Assembly: GCF_003265705.1 (NCBI RefSeq)
Contig: NW_020312904.1
Span: 6,048,940-6,112,939, forward strand
Source of the DNA: Callorhinus ursinus
Lineage: Eukaryota; Chordata; Mammalia; Carnivora; Otariidae
DNA: 64,000 nucleotides
Direction of reading: 5' to 3'
The position numbers and the translations under genes were made by a program. The notes beneath the pieces were generated by a model. It saw only the letters and a list, made by a program, of their open reading frames with translations. It was not told the origin of the DNA and ran no database searches. Below, one piece after another: positions 56,425-64,000 of the stretch (its first letter is position 1; the number at the start of each line of letters is the position of its first letter).

Positions 56425-57300
56425 GTATCGGTTAAGGTACCCAGGGAGCTGCTGTAATGAAAAGACTCCAAAAGAGAGTTGCCTAAAGAAGGCAGAAGTT
56501 TGTTCCTCTCTCACGTCACAGCCCCCAGGTGAGTACTCCGAGGCCCATGGGGCTGCTCTGCCATCCCCAAGATGGGGCATCTAAAAGGCTCCAGCTGCTG
56601 CCATTTTCCAACTAGTGGGAAGGGGGGGAGAGAGTGCCCAGGGCAACCTGCTTTAATCCAGAAGTTTGCATACACTCCTGCTCACATCCCATTGGCCTAG
56701 ACTTAAATCACTTGGCCACACCCAGCTGCCAAAGCTGGTCTGAAGCTGAGGGTCAAGCAGCCCGCTAAAACTCATCCTGTTCTATTCCTAAACAGATGGC
56801 AGGAAAAATGGACCCAAGAGAACAGTTAGCAGCGTCTGTCACATAACCAGGAGTCTGGTGATAGAGTGCCTCCAGGGTTGGTTAAGTCAGTAGCTCATCG
56901 ACATCTTCATATCTTCAAGGATCTCATGAGTTGATTTTTGGTCTGAAGTTCGTCCCCTCGGGGCTTCAAGATTGTTGCCACTGCTCCAGGCATCATACCC
57001 TCATGCACTAATCAAAAAGGCAGAGTAGAGAATGTTCCTCCCTTGTGTCTGGGAAAACTTTCTCAGAAGCCCCCTTCTCCAGCTGACTTCCCCAACTTTC
57101 ATTGGCCAAATAAGTAGCATATGCCCATTCCTACCCCGATTACTAGCAAAGGGGGTCCAAATGCTCAGGGCAGAGCAGGGAAGCCCAAGGATCTGTCTTC
57201 CCTGCCTCCTGGCCTCTGTGCCCTGGCCCAGGTTATGCCTTGTTGCCTCTTTTGAAGAAATGGATGGGACCAAGGACTGGCTTAGACCAATTGAGATTTA
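56425..57300 (-). repeat. Medium-reiteration interspersed repeat, family not named
   Basis: 'ctgctgccattttccaacta', 'cacatcccattggcctagac', 'cacttggccacacccagctg' and 'actggcttagaccaattgag' are blocks I recognise from genome-wide repeats but cannot assign to a named family. Possibly LTR or DNA-element derived. Confidence 0.4.
57156..57272. repeat. Direct repeat, right copy (partner 55024-55139)
   Basis: Same words in the same order as the left copy, 2.1 kb away in the same orientation. Here it lies inside a longer interspersed repeat-like block (56425-57300), so it may be two copies of one repeat family. Confidence 0.85.
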
Positions 57301-57494
57301 TCCCCAAGGTCTGGGAAGGGTGCCCCACTTCCTTCCCAATACAGGGCCACCTGAGGGCGGAACAAAATCAGGGTTCCCTTAGCAAGAAAGAAGAGGGGGA
57401 GGTATGTCTGTGGGTAAGGAGCCTCCACGGGAACCGTACTTCCTGCCCACCTGCTCTGCCCTAAGCCCCACAGTAGACACTTTCCTGCACCCGA

Positions 57495-57640
57495 TTTCAT
57501 TCACCTCACTCCTGTGAGGAGGACACCAGCTGTGATTTATATATGAGGGGTGGAGACTCAGAGAGGTTAGGGGACCTGCCTCAGGCCACACAGCCAATAT
57601 GTGGCAGAGCTCAGTTCCAGCCCCAATGGGCGGATGAGCA
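57495..57640 (-). repeat. MIR element
   Basis: 'gactcagagaggttagggga', 'cctgcctcaggccacacagc', 'atgtggcagagctcagttcc', the reversed MIR core. Confidence 0.65.
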
Positions 57641-57994
57641 GAACGGTAGCTCAGAGGAGACGTGAACGTGTAGGACTCTAGAGCCAGGCCCCTCCCACCG
57701 CAGGATGGCCCAGCAGAAGTCCCGTGACAGGGCCTTCTTAGTTCCGTGACCAGCAAAATAAGATCTTAGGAAGTATTTCGTGATGATGTAAATGGCGGAG
57801 TATTTTTGCAGACTCGGGGTTTAATTCTACATTGTAATTGAATGAATGCACACTTTACCCTAAGGCTCTTTGCAGAATCGGTTTTTTGTATCTGTTTTAT
57901 TAGATGCCGTACACAATTTTACTCTTCTGGCCTCTCACTCATTCCATGACTGGTTGGTGTTGAGACCATTGGAAGATCCATTAATCATGAAGGA

Positions 57995-58340
57995 AATTAA
58001 TCTGTTAGGGTTCATTTCGATTGTAAACAGCGACAACAAAGTAAACGTGACTTAAACGAGTTAGAGGTTACCTTCTCACTTGCGAAGAAGCCCAAGGCGG
58101 GCAGCCCAGGGCTGGTGTGGCCGCGCCGCAGAGTCCATGAGCCAGGTTCCCATCAGCTTGAGGTTCCACCACCCTCAACACGTGGGTTCTGCCTTCCAGT
58201 CCAAGATGGCTGCTCAAGTGTCAGCATCACATATGCATTCCAGCCGGAAGGAATAAGAAAGGATTGAAGTGGGACACTCTCTGCCCATTAGAGGGAGTCC
58301 CCCACAGTGGCATATGGTATTTACACCTCATCGCATTTGT
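57995..58340 (-). repeat. Medium-reiteration interspersed repeat, family not named
   Basis: 'gtaaacagcgacaacaaagt', 'ccaggttcccatcagcttga', 'gtccaagatggctgctcaag' match a common repeat type in wording; not named with confidence. Confidence 0.4.
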
Positions 58341-59740
58341 AAGAACTTAGGCGTAGGACAACGTAGCTGCAAACGAGGAGTTGCCCTGTGATACCATCTC
58401 TTTACAGCCTTGGCACCCACGGGGCTGGGACAGCCCTGCGGGGTTGTTCTGAGTTGGGGCGAGGGGCTGGGTCTTTACAGCCCATGCTGATTAGTCATTG
58501 GGTGCAGGTTGACCTCAGAAGACATGATCTTAGGCAAGGCAGCCCTTTTTAGCCCCCCAAAAAGGCCAAGAACTGAGGACCATGTTCCAGGCGCTCTCCT
58601 AGCAGCTAGGGAATGAGTTCTTCATTCCAGCAGGGGAACCTGGAGAGCTCCTCACAGCATCCATCCCAATCCTGTAAGATTCCACTTAAGTGATGCTCAG
58701 AGACAGGCCAAATAATCCATGGTGTTAGAAGTCAGGATCGCGGCGGCCCTTGGAGGGGGCTTCGGGCTCTGGTTACCGTGTTTCTTCATCGGGTGCTGGC
58801 TGCATGGAGGTGTCACTTTGTGAACCCCCACTGACCGTACACTTACGGTTTGTGTGCTTCCCTGAAATAGCAAAACAGAGGCTGGGGGGTCGGGGGAGAG
58901 GGTTACAGAGGCTGTCATGCCTCTGTGCAGGACAACGTCAGGGGCTGGGGTACAGCCTGGCTGCCGGCTTGGGAATGGGAGGACGAGCCAACAAGAACGA
59001 GGTGAAACTTGAATGTGAGGGGCCCCCGGAGAGGTGGCTCCAGATCCACGATCACCCAGACTGAGCTGACGCAAGGCCATGGCCAGGGATGCCTTAGAAA
59101 GGATGAGCTGGCCCCAGGCCAGGGTGCCAAATAAGGAGCCTGGGGGCCAAAAACCCATTTTAGGGGCATGCCTACCCCCAGAGATGGGTCCTGAAGAAGC
59201 AGCTAGAGGAGGTGGAGAGAGGACCAGAAGCCAGAAGTGTCCGAGGAGTGAGCCCGGGGTGGGGAAGGGGGAGGCCTTCTGGAGCTCACAGAGGCCCCCG
59301 GTGTTAACAGCTGGGGCCCTCGGAGCCCCCGAGCTGGCAGTGCCAGGCACTCTCTCTTTGGGCACAGGCATCGAGCAGGCCACACCTGCCCATTTAGGAA
59401 GAGGGTTGGCAGCAATCAGGGAGGCCTTGCAGGGATCCCAGGCAGAGGAGGCCCTGGCAGAGCTGCTGGAGACTTGGCTGGGTCCCTGCTGTCAGAGCAA
59501 GGACAGGCAGGGAGCCAAGGCAGCCCGGGCCGGATGCAGCCCCGCCTGCATGGTATGGAGGACGGAGCTGGGCCGAGGGGCAGTGGTGGGATAGGCCTCC
59601 AGATCGGCCACGAGGGGAAGGGCTAGGCTGGGCCCTGGGATTCGAGGCCTTTGGGATATTCACCCCAAATATTACCTTAGGAAGTCGAAAGAGTTAGTCA
59701 GGGGTGTGCAAATCATACTTGATAGAGACCCCTCGGAAGT
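58341..59740. other. Downstream intergenic stretch, no recognised gene
   Basis: A 171-codon open frame (59079-59594, plus) and a 228-codon one (58697-59383, minus) overlap antiparallel. Neither has a recognisable product, so both are probably chance. Confidence 0.45.
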
Positions 59741-59749
59741 CTGCTTTGC

Positions 59750-59880
59750 AGGGCAGTGGGAAGAATTGTGTTCCTGGGCTACAAACTTTCTGTGGGACTT
59801 GAGAAACTCACATCTTCTCCGAGGCTCAGCTTCTTCATCTGCAAAGTGGGGGCAGGAGATCAAGGAGCCTTTAAGCAGCT
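59750..59880 (+). repeat. MIR fragment
   Basis: 'gacttgagaaactcacatct', 'gaggctcagcttcttcatctgc', 'aaagtgggggcagg'. Confidence 0.5.
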
Positions 59881-59995
59881 TCTGGCTCTAAAATCCCCAA
59901 ACAGATGAGAAACTTCAAGGGGCCTCAGGGGCTAGAGCTGGAATGTGGCCACAGTTCCCTCTTGAGGCCTCGATGTGGGCTCTGACCCAGCTGCC

Positions 59996-60015
59996 GGGGC
60001 GGGGGGGGGGGGGGG
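59996..60015. repeat. G-rich run (G4 C G15)
   Basis: Homopolymer-like G tract in unique sequence; possible G-quadruplex. Confidence 0.9.
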
Positions 60016-60169
60016 CGCCTGTATCAGTGCCTGGGAGGAAGTTTCTGGATCCAGCCTGCAGAGTCATTATAGAGCATCCATGCCAGGAGACCACACACCT
60101 CAAAGCCTAGAGGCAGTGAAGGCCCGAGAGATGTCCCCAGATGGCAGGCAAAGCGCAGGGGAGAGTGTG

Positions 60170-60295
60170 TACTGTATGACGCCTCACCCAACTCCCTGGG
60201 GTAGGCATCATGACTGTCCTCTTGCTAAAGAGGAGACAGGTGCCAGAGAGGGCTAGTGTGTGCCTAGTCACACAGCTGGCTCCTGCCCTCCCCAG
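60170..60295 (-). repeat. MIR fragment
   Basis: 'ctaaagaggagacaggtgcc', 'gcctagtcacacagctggct'. Confidence 0.5.
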
Positions 60296-60307
60296 AACAG
60301 TTCAGTC

Positions 60308-60503
60308 TTTTTTTTTTTTTTTAAGATTTCATTTACTTAATTTTTGCAAGAGAGAAACAGAGCATGTGCAGGGCAGAGGGACAAAGGGAGAAGCAGACTT
60401 CCCGCTGAGCGGGGAGCCAGATGCGGGACTCGATCCCAGGACCCTGGGATCATGACCTGAGTCAAAGGCAGACGCTTAACCGAGTGAGCCACCCGGGCGG
60501 CCC
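60308..60503 (-). mobile_element. CAN-SINE
   Basis: Reverse copy. Flanks 'agaacagttcagtctt' and 'ggaacagcccaatctt' are a decayed target duplication. Confidence 0.94.
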
Positions 60504-60639
60504 TGGAACAGCCCAATCTTGAGTACAGAAATACCCCTACCTCCAGCCTGGCCCCATGCTCCCTCTCTGCCCCCCTGTCTACCCCAGCTCTTCATGCACA
60601 GAGCACTTTCATCTCCCCTGCAGGGTACATTTCACAAAC

Positions 60640-60790
60640 TGCCCCCTCTTTCCTGTGAGGCAAGTATTGTCCCCACTTTTACCCAGGAGACACCCATGCC
60701 CTGAGAAGACCTTGCCCAGAGTCCACAGCTAGGAGGAGGCGGGGCCAGGACGTGGTCCGGGTCTGTCTGACCCCAAGCCCGGGAATCGTG
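60640..60790 (-). repeat. MIR fragment
   Basis: 'cttttacccaggagacaccc', 'gaccttgcccagagtccaca', 'gctaggaggaggcggggcca'. Confidence 0.5.
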
Positions 60791-61411
60791 CTGCTCTGAT
60801 GTCCTCCAGGTAAACCCAAGAAGGGCCGACTCATTCATGAGGGGAATGCAGAGAGGGTCATAGGACCACCCCTCCCTCCTTCCACCCTCAGGTACAGCCC
60901 ACTGTCAGGTCGATCCCATCAGGTAAACCACAGGGCTTTCTGAGCCAAGAGACTGACTCTCTAATGGGCGGAATGTAGGCAGAACGAAGCTCCCCCCCTG
61001 TTGGCAAACATCATCCAGCCCCCCCCTCCCCCGGGCTCCACTGAGGGGCCTCAGGCCTGACTCCACAGGTACCAGAGCCAGCTGTGGCATCTGGATCCCA
61101 TTAGCTTGCCGTGGGCTGGTTTGAGCAGAATAGCCTCGACAGCCCCCAGGGGACCCCAGCTGAGCTATGCAAGTGCCATCTGTCCCTACTCCCACAGCAG
61201 CTCCCTGGGGTGGAGAGCCCCTGAGTCTCCCGCGGGGCCGGACAGGGAGGAGGCAGGAAGCATTAAAGTCACTTCTCCAAAGAAGATACACAAATGGCCA
61301 ATAAGCATGTGAAAAGCTGCTCAACACCATTAATCATGATGGAAAAGTGAAAGCCATGCTGAGACACCACTTCACACCCACTAGGATGGCTATCGTCAAA
61401 AAGACAATGAC

Positions 61412-61605
61412 GGGGGCGCCTGGGTGGCTCAGTTGTTAGGCGTCTGCCTTCGGCTCAGGTCATGGTCCCAGGGTCCTGGGATCGAGTCCCACATCGGGCT
61501 CCCTGCTCCGCGGGAAGCCTGCTTCTCCCTCTCCCGCTCCCCCTGCTTGTGTTCCCTCTCTCACTGTGTCTCTTTCTGCCAAATAAACAAAATCTTAAAA
61601 AAAAA
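61412..61605 (+). mobile_element. CAN-SINE in L1
   Basis: Complete forward copy; perfect TSD aaaaagacaatgac at 61398-61411 and 61606-61619. Confidence 0.96.
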
Positions 61606-61866
61606 AAAAAGACAATGACAAGTGTCAGTAAAGGTGTCAGAAATTATAAACCTCATACATCCATCGCTGGGGGAATCTAAAATTGTGCAGCTGCTTCGGA
61701 AAACAGCTTGAGAGCTCCTCCAAAAGTTAAACATGGAGTTACCACATGACCCAGAAGTTCCCTTCTCAGGTGTATACCCAAGGGAATTGAAAATATCTAT
61801 CCACACAAAACCGTGAACATGAATGATCATAGCGGGTCTGTTCGTAACAGCCAAAAGCTGGGAACT

Positions 61867-61913
61867 TTATTGAGATACCATAACATCTGCCCAGTGGTTT
61901 TGTTTTAGCATAC
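61867..61913. repeat. Inverted-repeat arm, left (partner 62430-62479)
   Basis: Reverse complement of 62430-62479 except for one substitution and a 3-bp gap. It lies where L1 ORF2 would normally run from 'gccaaaagctgg' into 'aaatgtccgt'. Confidence 0.95.
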
Positions 61914-62168
61914 AAATGTCCGTTAGCTCACGCCCAGATATATTCATACAATAGTATATTTTTCCGGAACGGAGCACAAGCATATCCTACAGTGTGGATG
62001 AAGCCCTGCAAACACGCTCACTGAAAGAAGCCAGACGTGTACCGCATGATTCCATTGATATGAAATTGTCCAGAATAGGCAAATCCATGGAAAGGGAAAA
62101 AAGATGAGTGGTTGCCAGGGGCTAGGGGGGAGTGGGTGGGGGGGAATGACTGTTAATAGGTGCAGTTT

Positions 62169-62367
62169 TTTTTTTTTAAAAGATTTTATTTATTTATCTG
62201 ACAGAGAGAGACACAGCGAGAGAGGGAACACAAGCAGGGGGAGTGGGAGAGGGAGAAGCAGGCTCCCCACCGAGCAGGGATCCCAGTGTGGGGCTCGATC
62301 CCAGGACCCTGGGATCATGACCTGAGCCGAAGGCAGACGCTTAATGACTGAGCCACCCAGGCGCCCC
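62169..62367 (-). mobile_element. CAN-SINE in L1
   Basis: Complete reverse copy; TSD gcagttt at 62162-62168 and 62368-62374. Confidence 0.95.
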
Positions 62368-62429
62368 GCAGTTTCTTTCTGGAATGATTAAAATGTTCTA
62401 TAATGGGTGATGGTGGCTCAGCTCTGTGA

Positions 62430-62479
62430 GTATACTAAAACAAAACCACTGGGCAGATGTTATTATGGTATCTCAATAA
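62430..62479. repeat. Inverted-repeat arm, right (L1 3' terminus)
   Basis: Contains 'actaaaacaaaaccactggg' and 'ggtatctcaataa', at the position expected for the 3' end of this L1, so this arm is the probable source of the left arm. Confidence 0.95.
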
Positions 62480-62604
62480 TGTTTTTTTTTTTTAATATAT
62501 AATACATAGTTTTTGGTTTTTTTGTTGTTGTTGCCGTTCAGAGGATAGGGAGCCCGACATGGCAGTCTGGGCTTCCAAAGTCAGTGGAAACACTGTTCTG
62601 CCTT

Positions 62605-62652
62605 CCCCCCCCCCCCCCGCCCCCCCCCCCCGGAAACCCCCCCCCCCCCCCC
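62605..62652. repeat. Interrupted poly-C tract
   Basis: C14, G, C12, GGAAA, C16 in 48 bp. Strong potential for G-quadruplex on the minus strand and i-motif on the plus strand; length may be unreliable. Confidence 0.93.
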
Positions 62653-62654
62653 TT

Positions 62655-63560
62655 TCTTGGATTGTAAACAAAAATTCCATGAGCGATTATTGAGTGTGGT
62701 CATGATGCCTGGTCATGATTATGGCCCATGTCTGCCTGAGAGCATACGCTCTATCCACTGAGACAGATCCCCATCTTCTAAGTGTTGCCTCCACCTGCAG
62801 ATAGAACTTGGGTCTCTGTTGGGGCCTGCCCCATTCTGCTGGACCAGCTGTTTCTGGGTGGCAGGGCATCTCAGAGACAATGGCTTCACGAAGACCCATC
62901 CCGCCCTCAGAGGGCCCCCCCTAGTGGTGGATGAAGTCCACGAAGCCAGGCTCTCCAGGGCAGCAGAGCAGGGCTGAGGCGGGCAGGAACAGTTTTGACC
63001 CCTGCTTGAGCTAAAGGCCCAACAGAGGTGGGATCCCCCTCCAAGCTAAGAGACTCGGGAAGAGTGCATCTTACTGGAACCTCGGAACCTCGAGGAGACA
63101 ACAGGGACTGATGATAGTGATGAACTTGTAGCCCCAGGATAGGGCAAGATAGTATGCAAAATAAAATGATAATGAGCCAAAACTATGTGGGTGTGCCTGG
63201 CACAACTGAACTTGACACTTACCAAAGTGTGAGGGGATAAGCCTTACACAAATTTTACCGCAGTTAATTTTTTGCAGTAATAATCAACAGGAGATGGGAA
63301 GTGCGCCGTAAGATCAGGAAGCCCTACGGCAAAGCCTTGAACTTGAACCCCATCCAACAGACGTGTGTCAATGCTGACTGTGCTTAAGAGACAGAAACCC
63401 CAAACCTAAAATTCCTCAAATCATAGGGAAATTGCAGTGCCTTCCTTATTTGCCTTTGGCCACCCACTGTTTTAATAGCAACATGAAACTTTCTTAATGA
63501 CAAAGACTTAGTCATGAAAGGCCACTGCTGACTCCAGTGAATAACTATTTAAGAGGGGAA
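62655..63560. other. Intergenic stretch, no recognised gene
   Basis: No clear repeat or coding region; short open frames only. Confidence 0.45.
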
Positions 63561-63657
63561 ATCATGATGATGATGGCAGTGGCCACTCACATTTTCCAAG
63601 CCCTTGTTCTCAGCCACCTTTACATGTGTTAACTCATTTATCCTCACACTCACTCTT
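63560..63657 (-). repeat. MIR-like fragment
   Basis: 'gtgttaactcatttatcctc' preceded by 'gtggccactcacattttcca' resembles the reversed MIR end. Confidence 0.4.
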
Positions 63658-63670
63658 TGAAGAAGGGGCT

Positions 63671-63783
63671 TTTTTTTTTTCCAGGCCCCCAGCACGGGGC
63701 CTGAACTCATGACCCCCCGAGATTGAGACCAGAGCTGAGATCAAGAGTCAGATGCTCAACCGACGGAGCTACCCAGGCGCCCC
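63671..63783 (-). mobile_element. Short old CAN-SINE
   Basis: About 113 bp without the GA-rich tail; head 'gagctacccaggcgcccc'. Perfect TSD tgaagaaggggct at 63658-63670 and 63784-63796. Confidence 0.93.
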
Positions 63784-64000
63784 TGAAGAAGGGGCTATAT
63801 TGACTCCCCTTTGCAAGATCTCGAAGCATCTTCTAAGTCAGGATGAGCCATTTGTGGTCAATGTCGTTTTGATGTTGGCCTTTAATCAATTTTCTACTTC
63901 TTCCATGTTTGGCCAGTCTGACTCCTGACTCCTCTGGTGAGACATGCCAGGCACAGCCCCTTGGACGGGAACGCCCGGTCCGAAAGAGGACCCGGGCATG

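Larger units (their letters stand above)
61265..62485 (+). repeat. Old L1 3' end with two SINEs and an internal inverted duplication
   Basis: ORF2 3' region and terminus: 'acttctccaaagaagataca', 'gctcaacaccattaatcatg', 'caccacttcacacccactag', 'aacatggagttaccacatga', then 'gagtggttgccaggggctag'. It ends at 'ggtatctcaataatg' plus T-rich sequence. SINEs at 61412-61605 and 62169-62367 interrupt it. A reversed piece of its own 3' end sits at 61867-61913. Confidence 0.88.

Noticed and set aside
59079..59594. 171-codon plus-strand open frame downstream of A4GALT
   Set aside because: No family recognised, overlaps another long frame in antisense, and no splice or polyadenylation context.

Overview
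This is a window of a mammalian nuclear genome, almost certainly from a caniform carnivore. The main evidence is about 34 copies of the tRNA-derived carnivore SINE (CAN-SINE/SINEC), together with carnivore-type L1 3' ends. The dog-specific young SINE variant is not seen. The CT-rich SINE tails resemble those of arctoids (bears, seals, mustelids), but the sequence alone does not let me name the species.

Only one protein-coding gene is supported: A4GALT (lactosylceramide 4-alpha-galactosyltransferase, Gb3/P1 synthase). Its whole 353-codon reading frame lies in one exon at 50862-51923 (+). A CpG island at about 28.9-29.7 kb is the likely promoter and non-coding first exon. The transcription unit would then run from about 29 kb to about 52.73 kb, with one or more introns spanning roughly 21.7 kb. 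Three AATAAA hexamers at 52687-52715 mark the 3' end.

Layout. 1-28.9 kb: upstream flank without recognisable genes. It holds MaLR, ERV-like and other LTRs, ancient L1, SINEs, an L2-type repeat and a MER5-like DNA element. 28.9-29.7 kb: CpG island. 29.7-50.8 kb: presumed A4GALT intron(s), with MIRs, SINEs, a SINE-U2 snRNA composite (31.2-31.5 kb) and a large mosaic of antisense L1 (about 38.3-44.2 kb). 44.9-53.4 kb: a SINE-free stretch holding the coding exon. 53.4-64 kb: downstream flank with MIR, SINE, an L1 carrying an internal inverted repeat, and long C-runs.

There is no operon, CRISPR, phage or other prokaryote-type system here, and I found no undescribed multi-gene system. The unusual items are in the mobile-element record: the SINE plus U2 5'-fragment composite flanked by one target-site duplication, an inverted templated duplication inside an L1, a SINE sitting at an L1 deletion without target duplication, nested SINEs, and several local duplications and non-B-DNA tracts. 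Repeat family names come from recognition of consensus features, not from a database search, and boundaries without a stated target-site duplication (TSD) are approximate.
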